DNA from: Brevundimonas halotolerans
Lineage (GTDB): Bacteria; Pseudomonadota; Alphaproteobacteria; Caulobacterales; Caulobacteraceae
DNA: 64,000 nt
Direction of reading: 5' to 3'
Assembly: GCF_003730275.1 (NCBI RefSeq)
Contig: NZ_QTTA01000010.1
Location: forward strand, 62,001 to 126,000
A model generated the notes under the pieces. It saw only the letters and a list, made by a program, of their open reading frames with translations, ran no database searches and was not told where the DNA came from. The position numbers and the translations under genes were made by a program. This document shows positions 54,582 through 63,845 of the stretch, in pieces; the first letter of the stretch is position 1; the number at the start of each line of letters is the position of its first letter.

Positions 54582-55322
54582 ATGTTCAACCTTTCAGGAA
54601 AAACCGCCCTCGTGACCGGCGCCACGGGCGGCATTGGCGGGGCCATTGCCCGGGCGCTGCATGCCCAGGGCGCGACCGTGGTGCTGTCGGGCACGCGCGA
54701 GGGCGTGCTGCAGGATCTGGCCAAGGAGCTGGGCGAGCGCGCCTTTGCCGCCGCCGCCAATCTGTCCGATGCGGAGAGTGTTGACGGGCTGGTGGCGCGG
54801 GCCGAGGAGGCCGCAGGTAGCCCGCTTGATATCCTGGTCGCCAATGCGGGCATCACCAGGGACGGCCTGCTGATGCGGATGAAGGACGAGGACTTTTCCG
54901 ACGTCATCAAGGTCAATCTGGAGAGCTATTTCCGCCTGTCGCGCGCGGCCATGAAGGGCATGATGAAGCGCCGCTCGGGCCGGATCATCGGGGTGACCTC
55001 GGTGGTCGGGGTGACCGGCAATCCGGGCCAGACCAACTATGCCGCGTCCAAAGCCGGCATGATCGGCTTTTCCAAGTCGCTGGCGCAGGAGGTCGGCTCG
55101 CGCGGGATCACGGTCAACTGTATCGCACCGGGCTTTATCGCCAGCCCGATGACCGATGTGCTGAACGACCAGCAGCGCGAGACCATCCTCAAGAACATTC
55201 CCGCCGGGCGGCTGGGCACGGGCGACGAAATCGCCGCCGCCGCCGTCTATCTGGCCTCGGACGAGGGGGCCTATGTCACCGGCCAGACCCTGCATGTGAA
55301 CGGCGGGATGGCGATGATCTGA
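54582..55322 (+). CDS. fabG: 3-oxoacyl-ACP reductase
   Basis: 246 residues from ATG 54582, preceded by GGAGAG. NADPH motif TGATGGIGGAIARAL, NAG in LVANAGITRDGLLMRM, Ser in GVTSVVG and YxxxK in NYAASKAGMIGF. The enzyme reduces 3-oxoacyl-ACP in fatty acid elongation. It continues the fabD transcript. Confidence 0.96.
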   Translation: MFNLSGKTALVTGATGGIGGAIARALHAQGATVVLSGTREGVLQDLAKELGERAFAAAANLSDAESVDGLVARAEEAAGSPLDILVANAGITRDGLLMRMKDEDFSDVIKVNLESYFRLSRAAMKGMMKRRSGRIIGVTSVVGVTGNPGQTNYAASKAGMIGFSKSLAQEVGSRGITVNCIAPGFIASPMTDVLNDQQRETILKNIPAGRLGTGDEIAAAAVYLASDEGAYVTGQTLHVNGGMAMI

Positions 55323-55503
55323 GCCCACAGGTTCGGCATCAAACCCCGTAACCGCCCCTTCCCCCTGCGAGCGACTGTGCTAAAGGGCAGGGGCACACGG
55401 CGGCGGCGAGTCTGGTTCAGGCTTGCGCCGGCGACTTCGCCGTCATACGGCAGGCATGTAAGACAACTGCCGCACCCTGCGGCTTATCAAGGCAGAGACA
55501 CCC

Positions 55504-55743
55504 ATGTCCGATACTCTGGAACGCGTCCGCAAGATCGTCATCGACCACCTGGACGCTGATCCCGACAAGGTCACTGAAAAGGCCAGCTTCATTGACGACC
55601 TGGGCGCCGACTCGCTCGACAACGTCGAGCTGGTCATGGCCTTCGAGGAAGAATTCGACATCGAGATCCCGGATGATGCCGCCGAGCACATCCAGACGGT
55701 CGGCGATGCGGTGAAGTTCATCGACGAGAAACTGGCGGGCTGA
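55504..55743 (+). CDS. acpP: Acyl carrier protein
   Basis: 79 residues. The phosphopantetheine attachment serine is in [15 protein letters not shown] near residue 37; the protein is acidic and all-helical. It carries acyl chains for fatty acid and lipid A synthesis. A 180-base gap after fabG may contain its own promoter. Confidence 0.97.
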   Translation: MSDTLERVRKIVIDHLDADPDKVTEKASFIDDLGADSLDNVELVMAFEEEFDIEIPDDAAEHIQTVGDAVKFIDEKLAG

Positions 55744-55764
55744 TGCCCGGCTGAAACCGGCCCG

Positions 55765-55808
55765 ATGGCCGCCGCGGTGTGCCCCTAGCGGGCCCGCCCG
55801 GCGGCCAT
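55765..55808 (+). terminator. Hairpin between acpP and fabF
   Basis: ATGGCCGCCG and CGGCGGCCAT form a perfect 10-bp stem around a GC-rich loop, 22 bases after the acpP stop, followed by TAGTGTTTGTGG. It may partly terminate or protect the abundant acpP mRNA while allowing some readthrough to fabF. Confidence 0.5.
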
Positions 55809-55850
55809 TAGTGTTTGTGGCCAAAGCTGAATCGATAAGGAGCCGCCAAG

Positions 55851-57131
55851 ATGCGTCGTGTCGTGGTGACGGGACTGGGCCTTCTGACCCCTCTGGGGAC
55901 GGGCGTCGAGCATAACTGGACGGGTATTCTGGCGGGTCGGTCCGGCATTCGCCCGATCACCGCCTTTGATACCGAGGGCTGGGGCTGCACCATCGCCGGT
56001 GAATTGCCGAGTATCGACGGTCGCGGCGGCGGCAAGCCGGGTGACCCCGGCGTCTTCGATCCCGACAGCATCATGTCGCCCAAGGAGCGCAAGCGCGTCG
56101 ACAACTTCATCCTGTACGGCATTGCCGCCGCGGATGAGGCCTTGGCCGATGCCGGCTGGACGCCCGAGAGCGACCACGACCGCGAGCGCACCGGCGTGGT
56201 GATGGGGTCGGGCATCGGCGGGCTGGGCCCGATTGCCGAGACTTCGCTGGAGCTGCAGGAAAAGGGGCCGCGCCGGGTCAGCCCGTTCTTTATCCCGTCG
56301 TCGCTGATCAATCTGGCGTCGGGACAGATCTCGATCCGGCATGGGCTGAAAGGTCCGAATCACGCCGTGGTCACGGCCTGTGCCTCGGGCGTGCACGCCA
56401 TTGGTGACGCAGCGCGGATGATTGCGCTGGACGATGCCGATGTGATGGTGGCGGGCGGGGCGGAAAGCTCGATCGTGCCGATCGGCATTGCGGGTTTCCT
56501 GGCCTGCAAGGCGCTGTGCACCGACTTCAACGACACGCCGGAGAAGGCCAGCCGTCCGTATGACAAGGACCACGCGGGCTTTGTCATGGGCGAGGGCGCC
56601 GGGGTCGTGGTGCTGGAAGAGTATGAGCACGCCAAGGCGCGCGGCGCGAAAATCTATGCCGAGGTGGTCGGCTACGGCATGAGCGGCGATGCCTATCACA
56701 TCACGGCGCCGTCCGAGGACGGCGACGGGGCCTATCGCGCCATGGCGGCGGCGGTGAAGCGGGCCGGGATACAGCCAGGCGACATCGACTATGTGAACGC
56801 GCACGGCACCTCGACCATGGCCGACTGGATCGAGCTGGGCGCGGTCGAGCGGCTGGTGGGAAATGCGGCCTCGACGGTCGCCATGTCCTCGACCAAGTCG
56901 ATGACCGGCCACCTGCTGGGCGCGGCCGGGGCCATTGAAGCGGTGTTCACCGTGCTGGCCATCCGCGACCAGATTGCGCCGCCGACCATCAATCTGGACA
57001 ATCCCGAGCGGGAAACCGCCATCGATCTGGTCCCGCACACGGCTAAGCCGATGAAGATCGATGTGGCCATGTCGAACAGCTTTGGCTTTGGCGGCACCAA
57101 TGCCAGCCTGATCCTGAAGAAGGTCGACTAG
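55851..57131 (+). CDS. fabF: Beta-ketoacyl-ACP synthase II
   Basis: 426 residues, ATG preceded by AAGGAG. The active-site Cys is in VVTACASGVHAIG, and the two histidines are in NAHGTSTMAD and KSMTGHLLGAAG. It condenses malonyl-ACP with acyl-ACP. mltG starts 1 base after its stop. Confidence 0.97.
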   Translation: MRRVVVTGLGLLTPLGTGVEHNWTGILAGRSGIRPITAFDTEGWGCTIAGELPSIDGRGGGKPGDPGVFDPDSIMSPKERKRVDNFILYGIAAADEALADAGWTPESDHDRERTGVVMGSGIGGLGPIAETSLELQEKGPRRVSPFFIPSSLINLASGQISIRHGLKGPNHAVVTACASGVHAIGDAARMIALDDADVMVAGGAESSIVPIGIAGFLACKALCTDFNDTPEKASRPYDKDHAGFVMGEGAGVVVLEEYEHAKARGAKIYAEVVGYGMSGDAYHITAPSEDGDGAYRAMAAAVKRAGIQPGDIDYVNAHGTSTMADWIELGAVERLVGNAASTVAMSSTKSMTGHLLGAAGAIEAVFTVLAIRDQIAPPTINLDNPERETAIDLVPHTAKPMKIDVAMSNSFGFGGTNASLILKKVD

Positions 57132-57132
57132 A

Positions 57133-58239
57133 GTGGCGGGCAAGGGTGCTCCGTCCGACTCGAAACGTCCGCTGGGGGCGGCCCTGCTGGCGGCGTCCGC
57201 GACCTTCAGCCTGTTCCTGATCGGGGCGCTGGTCTGGGGCTGGAGCGTCTTCTACGCGCCCGGGCCCGAGGCGCGTCAGGGGGATACGACCATCGTCGTG
57301 CTGCCCAGCGGGGCGGGGGTGTCGGCCATCGGGGCGTCGCTGAAGCAGGCCGGGGTGATCCGCTCGACCGACATGTTCAAGGCGGCCGTGACCCTGACCG
57401 GATCGGACCGCAAGCTGCGCGCGGGCGAGTATGAGGTGCCGTCGGGGGCGTCGCTACGCTCGGTCATCAGCCTGCTGGTCGATGGGCGGGTGGTGCGCCA
57501 TTACGTGACCCTGCCTGAGGGTTGGTCGTCGGCCCAGGCCTTCGACATCCTGATGGCCGAGGACATTCTGACCGGCGAGATCGAAATCCCGGAGGAGGGC
57601 ACCCTGTGGCCCGATACCTATGAGGTCACGCGGGGTGAAAGCCGGGCCTCGGTCATCGCCCGCATGCAGCGTGCCCACGACCGGAACCTGGCCGAGCTGT
57701 GGGTCCAGCGCAGCCCCAACACGGTGGTCAGCAGTCCGGACGAGGCCGTGATCCTGGCCTCCATCGTCGAAAAGGAAACCGCCGTGGCCGAGGAACGGCC
57801 CATGGTGGCGTCGGTGTTCTCGAACCGGATCCGGCTGGGCATGCGGCTGGAGAGCGATCCGACCATCATCTATGGCATCACCCAGGGGCGACCGCTGGGC
57901 CGGGGGATCCGCCGCTCGGAGCTGGATCGGCAGACCCGGTGGAACACCTATCAGATCGACGGCCTGCCGCCGACGCCGATTGCCAATCCCGGGCGGGAGG
58001 CGATTGCCGCTGTGCTGAACCCGCCGCGATCAGATGCGCTGTTCTTTGTGGCGGACGGGACGGGCGGGCACGCCTTTGCCTCGACCTATGCCGAGCACCA
58101 GCAGAATGTCGCGCGCTGGCGGGCCATCGAGCGCCAGCAGCAGGGTCTACCGCCTGTCGAGGTGCCGCTGCAGGACGAGCTGGCCCCCGAGACCGGCGCC
58201 GAGATCACCATACTGCCGCGTGGGGCAACACCCGAATGA
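57133..58239 (+). CDS. mltG: Endolytic transglycosylase MltG
   Basis: 368 residues from a GTG. A single N-terminal membrane helix (about residues 14-36) is followed by a LysM-like region (VLPSGAGVSAIGASLKQAGV). The catalytic YceG domain includes ILASIVEKETAVAEERPMVA, with the catalytic Glu, and LESDPTIIYGI. MltG cuts nascent glycan strands to limit their length. yicC overlaps its stop by 4 bases. Confidence 0.94.
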   Translation: MAGKGAPSDSKRPLGAALLAASATFSLFLIGALVWGWSVFYAPGPEARQGDTTIVVLPSGAGVSAIGASLKQAGVIRSTDMFKAAVTLTGSDRKLRAGEYEVPSGASLRSVISLLVDGRVVRHYVTLPEGWSSAQAFDILMAEDILTGEIEIPEEGTLWPDTYEVTRGESRASVIARMQRAHDRNLAELWVQRSPNTVVSSPDEAVILASIVEKETAVAEERPMVASVFSNRIRLGMRLESDPTIIYGITQGRPLGRGIRRSELDRQTRWNTYQIDGLPPTPIANPGREAIAAVLNPPRSDALFFVADGTGGHAFASTYAEHQQNVARWRAIERQQQGLPPVEVPLQDELAPETGAEITILPRGATPE

Positions 58240-59123
58240 CCGGCACACTGTCCGGCATGACCGGCTTTGGCCGGGCGGATGGGGCGCTGGGCGGTTGGGT
58301 CTGGACGGTCGAGGCGCGCTCGGTCAACGGGCGAGGGCTGGAGGTCCGGTTCCGGGGCCCGCCCGGGCTGGACGGACTCGAGCGTCTGACCAAGGCGCGG
58401 GCCCAGGCCCTGATGAACCGGGGACAGGTGACGGTCGGGGTGCAGGCGCGGCGCGAGGCCAATCCGGCCAGCGAGATCGCCGTCGATCAGGCGCTGCTGG
58501 ACCGCTATCTGGCCCTGTCTCTGGAGTTGGTCGAGCGGGGGGCCGAGCGTCCGCGCGCCGATGGCCTGCTGGTCCTGCGCGGCGTGCTGGACCGGCCGGA
58601 GGAGGCCGATAGCGAGGAGCAGAAGTCCGCGCTGGAGACCGCCATCGGCGCCAGTATCGATGAGGCGCTGATGACGCTGGTGGAGGCGCGCCACGACGAG
58701 GGCCGTCAGCTGGCCGCGTTGATCGAGGGCTTCCTCGACCAGATCACGGCGGGCGTCGATCAGGCCGAGACCGAGGCCGCAGCCCAGACCGAGGCGGTGC
58801 GGGAGCGGTTCACCCGGCGCATGGCGGAGCTGGCGCCGGACACGCCCGGCCTTGAGGACAAGATTGTCGTGGAGGCGGCGGCGCTGGCCGCGCGCGCCGA
58901 TGTGCGCGAGGAGCTGGACCGGCTGCGGGCCCATCTGGACAGTGGTCGTCAGCTGTTGGGCCAGCCCCCGGCCGGACGGAAGCTGGACTTTCTGATGCAG
59001 GAGTTCATGCGCGAGGCCAACACCATGTGCTCCAAATCGGCCACGGTGGAGTTGACTCGCGTCGGTCTGGCGTTGAAGGCCACGATCGATCAGTTGCGTG
59101 AACAGGTTCAGAATGTCGAATAA
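58236..59123 (+). CDS. YicC/YloC-family endoribonuclease
   Basis: 295 residues from ATG 58236. N-terminal LSGMTGFGRADGALGGWVW and VEARSVNGRGLEVRFR, then C-terminal KLDFLMQEFMREANTMCSKS are the family signatures. The E. coli member cleaves RNA. It closes the fab-mltG gene run; an AT-rich gap follows. Confidence 0.92.
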   Translation: MTGTLSGMTGFGRADGALGGWVWTVEARSVNGRGLEVRFRGPPGLDGLERLTKARAQALMNRGQVTVGVQARREANPASEIAVDQALLDRYLALSLELVERGAERPRADGLLVLRGVLDRPEEADSEEQKSALETAIGASIDEALMTLVEARHDEGRQLAALIEGFLDQITAGVDQAETEAAAQTEAVRERFTRRMAELAPDTPGLEDKIVVEAAALAARADVREELDRLRAHLDSGRQLLGQPPAGRKLDFLMQEFMREANTMCSKSATVELTRVGLALKATIDQLREQVQNVE

Positions 59124-59397
59124 TCAACCTCCCTGTTCATAACGGTCCGTTGGTGTACCGCAATGCCATGAATTACATGGTGTTATAAAAAAAATTGTCC
59201 TTGGGTGTATTTATCTGTGCCTGGCTGAACCGCTCATATGTGAGGGCTCATGTGTGGGTTTGGGGGCTGGGCAAAGCCAAGTCGTGATCCCATAATTTTG
59301 CCTGACGACCGACACGGGGCCGGCCCCTGAAGGTGACCTGCCCCCTTCCTGATCCCTCGGTTTGAGTGAGAGTCCATCACACAGCGGGACTGAACAC
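59124..59397. other. AT-rich intergenic region with small palindrome
   Basis: This 274-base gap has a clear drop in GC, including ataaaaaaaattg near 59185. The dyad CCATG-AATTA-CATGG lies at about 59167-59181. No gene is evident. It separates the fab cluster from an operon of different function and may mark an insertion boundary. Confidence 0.5.
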
Positions 59398-60756
59398 CTA
59401 GATGGCCAGACTATGTCTCCTCGATGGTGATGGTGACTGGTCATCAAAGCAGGCTGCGACCACCCGAACCAGCCGCGACGCTTTTCCCGAAACCTGGATC
59501 TGTCGACCGGAAACAGTACAAAGTCCATCCGCTTCGAGGGCACGGGCCAGGTCCAGGCCCTCGTCGAGGGCGCCCTCTGCACGTCCGTGCTCCACACATA
59601 CGGATCCGAGGTCCACTTCGAGATGGCACATCAGCCTTTCGATGACGGCTGCCCGCAGCCGGTCCTCTGCCGTCGTTGCCAGCTGGCGGAGGACGGGGAG
59701 TTCGCCGCGATCAATGGCCGACGCCCAGTGATCCACGCGCGATGCATTTTGGCAAAAGCCTTGCGGGAAGGCGCTGATCGCTGAAGGACCGAGACCGATC
59801 AGAACGTCGGCCGGGTCGTCGGTATAGCCCTGGAAATTGCGGCGCAGGCCGCCATTGGCCAGCTGCGCCGCCATCGGGTCGTCGGGGCGGGCGAAATGGT
59901 CCATACCGATCCGGACGTAGCGATGGTCGAGGAGCACGGCCTCGGCAGCTTCAGCCTGACTCCACCGTCCGGCGACATCGGCCAGATCGTCCTCGCGGAT
60001 CATGGCCTGGTGCTTTTTCATCCACGGGACATGAGCATATCCGAACAGGGCAACCCGGTCCGGAGCCAATGAGAGAGCGGCAGTCAGACTGGCCGCGACA
60101 TTGTCCGGGGTCTGGCCCGGGAGGCCGTACATCATGTCGAAATTGATGGCTTCCACGCCACCGCCACGAATGTCGGCGACGGCCGCCTCGACCCGCTCGA
60201 AAGGCTGGACACGGTTGACCAGCCGCTGGACCGTGGGGTCAAAAGTCTGGACGCCCAGACTGGCCCGGGTAACGCCCGCAGCGCCCAAACCGCGGGCGAA
60301 GTCCGGGTCGAGATGTCCGGGGTCGAGTTCAACTGCCACCTCGGCGTGAGGCCGCAGGGTGAGCTTCTGGGAAATGGAGCCAAGCAGGCGAGAAAAATCG
60401 TCGCGGGAAAGCGAGTTGGGACTGCCGCCGCCGAAGTGGATATGGGCGGCACCGGCGTGCGCTGGCAGAGCATCGACCCACAGGTCCAGCTCGCGCGCGA
60501 GGGGGTCCAGAAAGGCGGCGATGCGGTCGTAGCCGTTGGGAACGCTGGTGTGGCAGCCGCAGTACCAGCAAAGCCGTTCGCAGAACGGAATATGGACGTA
60601 GACGGAGAGGGCGTCGGTTGGCTGGATGGCGTCCAGCCACCCTCGCATCAGGGTGTCGTCGGACGCCGGCCGGAAGGCAAGGGCGGTGGGATAGCTCGTG
60701 TAGCGCGGCAGGCTGCGCGACGCATGAGCCAGCAGGGGTTCGGCCAGCGCCGTCAT
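59398..60756 (-). CDS. hemN: Oxygen-independent coproporphyrinogen III oxidase
   Basis: 452 residues. The radical-SAM cluster motif CX3CX2C is C59-C63-C66 in HIPFCERLCWYCGCHT, with the extra Cys68 typical of HemN. IHFGGGSPNSLSRDDF and AINFDMMYGLPGQTPDN follow. It decarboxylates coproporphyrinogen III without oxygen, for haem synthesis in low oxygen. It overlaps mobA by 4 bases and is the last gene of the operon. Confidence 0.94.
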   Translation of the reverse strand: MTALAEPLLAHASRSLPRYTSYPTALAFRPASDDTLMRGWLDAIQPTDALSVYVHIPFCERLCWYCGCHTSVPNGYDRIAAFLDPLARELDLWVDALPAHAGAAHIHFGGGSPNSLSRDDFSRLLGSISQKLTLRPHAEVAVELDPGHLDPDFARGLGAAGVTRASLGVQTFDPTVQRLVNRVQPFERVEAAVADIRGGGVEAINFDMMYGLPGQTPDNVAASLTAALSLAPDRVALFGYAHVPWMKKHQAMIREDDLADVAGRWSQAEAAEAVLLDHRYVRIGMDHFARPDDPMAAQLANGGLRRNFQGYTDDPADVLIGLGPSAISAFPQGFCQNASRVDHWASAIDRGELPVLRQLATTAEDRLRAAVIERLMCHLEVDLGSVCVEHGRAEGALDEGLDLARALEADGLCTVSGRQIQVSGKASRLVRVVAACFDDQSPSPSRRHSLAI

Positions 60757-61334
60757 CTCAGCGCCGCCTCGGCTGCGGCGAGGTCCTCAGCCGTGTTGAT
60801 GTTGATGAAAGGATCTCCCTCCTCGACGGGCCAGTCCACAGCGACGCAACCGACGGCTTCCGCCAGTCCGCGGAGGGACAGCTGCCCCGCGCCCGCCCGC
60901 TGCACCAGTGTGGGCACAACGGCTGTGCGCCACAGGGCGCAGATGGGATGCAGTCGTCCGTCACTGGCGGCGAGGGCGACGTCGACATCCGGCGCAAGAG
61001 CCTGCTCAAGTCGGGCAAGCAGATCGGCTGGCAGGAAGGGCATGTCACAGGGCAGCGTCAGGACCCGGTCGGCTCCGGCCTCCGCGGCCCAGTTCAAGGC
61101 CGAAAGCAGGCCGGCCAGCGGTCCATCGATCCCGGGTTCGTCGAGCACCACGGTTCCTGCGAACCCTTCAACCTGCTGGGGGCTGCGCGCGACCATGATG
61201 CAGGGCGCGGCCGTGTCGTTCACGCGGGTGAGGGCGTGATCCAGCAGGCGGGCTCCAGCCAGGAGCCGACGTGGCTTGTCTCCCCCGATCCGCCGGCCAG
61301 CTCCGCCCGCAAGGATTGCAACGACCGTACCCAT
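60753..61334 (-). CDS. mobA: Molybdenum cofactor guanylyltransferase
   Basis: 193 residues. Nucleotide-binding start VVAILAGGAGRRIGGDKPRRL, then VLTLPCDMPFLPADLL, are MobA motifs. It attaches GMP to molybdopterin to give MGD, used by nitrate reductases and other DMSO-reductase-type enzymes. It abuts the carbonic anhydrase stop. Confidence 0.92.
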   Translation of the reverse strand: MGTVVAILAGGAGRRIGGDKPRRLLAGARLLDHALTRVNDTAAPCIMVARSPQQVEGFAGTVVLDEPGIDGPLAGLLSALNWAAEAGADRVLTLPCDMPFLPADLLARLEQALAPDVDVALAASDGRLHPICALWRTAVVPTLVQRAGAGQLSLRGLAEAVGCVAVDWPVEEGDPFININTAEDLAAAEAALR

Positions 61335-62030
61335 TCAGCGTGCCTCGGGGCGCCGGGGGACTCGCGGGCGTGAGGCCGTGCGGCTACTGGAGCCCCGTCG
61401 GGGAGACGGGAGCGGTGTGGCCAGACGCGCGGCGGCGTCCGCGTCACAGACCGTCGTCTCAAGGTCTCGTACCAGGCCGTCGCGAATGGAATAGATCCAG
61501 CCGTGAATCGACAACGACTGACCCCGACGCCAGGCGTCGACAACGAAGGGATTGCGGGAGAGGGATCGAACCTGTGCCAGGACGTTCTTTTCGCAGATGA
61601 AGTTGACCCGGGTTTCAGGATCGCGGATGGCGTCGAGATCGGCATCGTGGTCTTCACACAGACGCTGGACGCGCTGCATCCAGTGATCGAGAATCCCGTG
61701 GCGGCGACCGTCCAGCACGGCACGAACGCCACCGCAACCATAGTGGCCGCAGACAATGATATGCCGCACCTTCAGCGTCTCGAGCGCGAACTGGAGCACC
61801 GCCAGCAGGTTCATGTCCTGAGCGGGCGCGAGATTGGCGACATTGCGATGGACGAACAGTTCGCCGGGTTGAAGGCCGACGATTTCGTTGGCGGGAACCC
61901 GGCTGTCAGAACAGCCGATCCACAGATAGTCCGGCGCCTGTTGTTCCGAGAGCCGGCGAAAATATTCCGGATCGAGCCGGGTCCGGGTGGCCGCCCAGTC
62001 CAGATTGTTGCGCAGCAGGGCCTCGATCAC
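61335..62030 (-). CDS. Beta-class carbonic anhydrase
   Basis: 231 residues. Zinc ligands fit C40 and D42 in IGCSDSRVPANEI and H96 and C99 in CGHYGCGGV. Converts CO2 and bicarbonate. The C-terminal ~30 residues are a Pro/Arg/Ser-rich tail. The upstream gene overlaps its start by 4 bases. Confidence 0.94.
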   Translation of the reverse strand: MIEALLRNNLDWAATRTRLDPEYFRRLSEQQAPDYLWIGCSDSRVPANEIVGLQPGELFVHRNVANLAPAQDMNLLAVLQFALETLKVRHIIVCGHYGCGGVRAVLDGRRHGILDHWMQRVQRLCEDHDADLDAIRDPETRVNFICEKNVLAQVRSLSRNPFVVDAWRRGQSLSIHGWIYSIRDGLVRDLETTVCDADAAARLATPLPSPRRGSSSRTASRPRVPRRPEAR

Positions 62031-62587
62031 GACGTCGCTTCCTCGCCTTGGGGATCCAGCAGGAGGCCGCGGCGCGCGGCCAGCCGGATACTCAGCGACC
62101 TCAGATCCGCGGCAGTCAGACGAAGACGGGCGATCGGAAGGACGACGGCGTTCTCAAGAGCGATATGGCGGCGCTCATGCAGGGCGAAGTCCGTGAAAAC
62201 GCGTCGGCTTTCGCGATCCTGACCGGGCGCACGACCATCGGCCAAGGCACGCTCGAGCGAGTCTATGAGGGCGCGGGCCCTGTTCAGGTCATCATGGTGC
62301 TGGGCTGACAGCGCGCCGAGGACGGAGTCCAGTTCATCGGCGGCTTGGCACCGCCGACGCAGGAGCGGAAACAGGTCATCCTCCTCGTCGATGACGTGCA
62401 GCGGCATGTCGTGGCGCAAGAAGGTGAGGATCTCGTGAGCTTCGTCGGTCAGCAGGACGGTCGCGGTGCCCACCCGCTCGATCAAATGGCACAGCTGCCG
62501 GTGGCGGTAGTGCTCGGCGAACAGCCAGTTCAGCGGCTCATGCACCAACTCCGGAGGCAGCGGCTCTATCAGGGGGACCTGGTTCAT
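62027..62587 (-). CDS. Hemerythrin HHE-domain protein
   Basis: 186 residues of helical structure. Metal-binding histidines and acids fit LFAEHYRHRQLCHLIE, HVIDEEDDLFPLL, SAQHHDDLN and FALHERRHIALENAVVLP. Such proteins bind a di-iron centre and sense or buffer oxygen or nitric oxide. Clustering with hemN and mobA favours a role in low-oxygen or nitrosative conditions (inference). Confidence 0.85.
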   Translation of the reverse strand: MNQVPLIEPLPPELVHEPLNWLFAEHYRHRQLCHLIERVGTATVLLTDEAHEILTFLRHDMPLHVIDEEDDLFPLLRRRCQAADELDSVLGALSAQHHDDLNRARALIDSLERALADGRAPGQDRESRRVFTDFALHERRHIALENAVVLPIARLRLTAADLRSLSIRLAARRGLLLDPQGEEATS

Positions 62588-62617
62588 CGATCATGCGCTC
62601 CGTGCCGCCGCATCCAC

Positions 62618-63844
62618 CTAGAACCGGTAATCGAATGCGACCCAGACCTTGTCGCGGTCCGGGAACGCGGCCAGGGCGCCGTCGAAATGCGCACCCTTGA
62701 ACTCGACCGCCCAGTGGTCGTCGAGCACCAACCGGGCGGACAGATCCAGTTCGCTGCCGTAGCGAGCGGAGCCTTCAACTTCATGCAACTCCCGCCACGC
62801 GGCCGTCAGGACGCCGCTGCGCCCGATGGGCGGATGGGCGACTGCGTAGCTGACCGTGGCAGAGACGTCGCGCAAACCGTCCCTCGGCGTCGTCAGGAAC
62901 ACGTCAGCCCAACCCTGGAAGGCATGCAGGGTCGCCAATGGGGTCTGGAATGCCTGGCTTCCGTTGCCGTCCAGGTGCTCGAGCGCCAATGTCCCTGTGA
63001 CGGGACCGCGCTTCAGTCCCGCCGAGACCAGGACATAGTCAAGGTCGAACCGGGCCGGATTGGCTCCGTACTCCGATTGCCGGGCGTATTCCACGGCGTA
63101 TAGAGCCGACCAGCCGGACGAGAGGGGACGACTTCCCTCCAGTCGCGCACCCCACGTCGCCGAGGACTGGGCCGGAGCGTTGTCGAAATCCAGCAGATAG
63201 CCATAGGCCGTTACCTTGCCTGCCGGGCTCGCGGTCTCGACATTGATCAGGTGACTGTCCGAGCGCCATTCGCCCACGGGGCTGTCGTCGCCGAAGACCC
63301 TGTGAACCCGATCGACCCAGGCCCAGGTGACAGTGAGCGGCTCAAATGCCCGGGTCGTCACCTTGATCGCGTCAAAGGTCTGTTCGTTCTGGCGGAAGCC
63401 AACATTGCCCACGAAGCGAGCATTTCCCAGCACAATGCGCTGTCGCCCGAGCACCACTTCGGTGTCCGGCAGGCCGGTCCAGGTCACCTGCAGCCGGTTC
63501 AGCTCGAACGCTTCGGGGTCGGCCACCACAGGATAGGTCGAGGGGCCGTGGATAGTGTCATTGTAGTCAGCAACCAGGGCGACAACGGCCTCCCCCTCCA
63601 TCAGAAAGCGGAAGCCGGACCGCTTCGGGCTCTCCCAGCCGAGGCGGGCGCGCAGGGTGGCTGCCGTGGCGTCATCGAATCCGTCCTGCCGAACGCCTTC
63701 GTAACGCAGGCGACTTTCGAACAGGAACCCACCCGCCGGTGACGGGGCGGCGACCGGGGGCAAGGCCGAAGACTGTGCATAGGCCGGGGATGAGGCCGCG
63801 CCCACCAATAGGGCCAGCAAGGCAGCGCGGCGAAAGGACGACAT
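62618..63844 (-). CDS. Alginate-export-type outer-membrane porin
   Basis: 408 residues. A signal peptide ends SSPAYAQ. The barrel shows FESRLRYEGVRQDGFDDAT, VVLGRQRIVLGNARFVGN and NVGFRQNEQTFDAIKV, the Alginate_exp (AlgE-like) pattern, and ends in Phe (VAFDYRF). Members occur often in denitrification loci without known alginate function; the substrate is unknown. Confidence 0.85.
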   Translation of the reverse strand: MSSFRRAALLALLVGAASSPAYAQSSALPPVAAPSPAGGFLFESRLRYEGVRQDGFDDATAATLRARLGWESPKRSGFRFLMEGEAVVALVADYNDTIHGPSTYPVVADPEAFELNRLQVTWTGLPDTEVVLGRQRIVLGNARFVGNVGFRQNEQTFDAIKVTTRAFEPLTVTWAWVDRVHRVFGDDSPVGEWRSDSHLINVETASPAGKVTAYGYLLDFDNAPAQSSATWGARLEGSRPLSSGWSALYAVEYARQSEYGANPARFDLDYVLVSAGLKRGPVTGTLALEHLDGNGSQAFQTPLATLHAFQGWADVFLTTPRDGLRDVSATVSYAVAHPPIGRSGVLTAAWRELHEVEGSARYGSELDLSARLVLDDHWAVEFKGAHFDGALAAFPDRDKVWVAFDYRF

Positions 63845-63845
63845 G

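Noticed and set aside
59167..59181. CCATGAATTACATGG dyad as a yicC terminator
   Set aside because: The stem is only 5 bp and is followed by A-rich rather than T-rich sequence on the plus strand.
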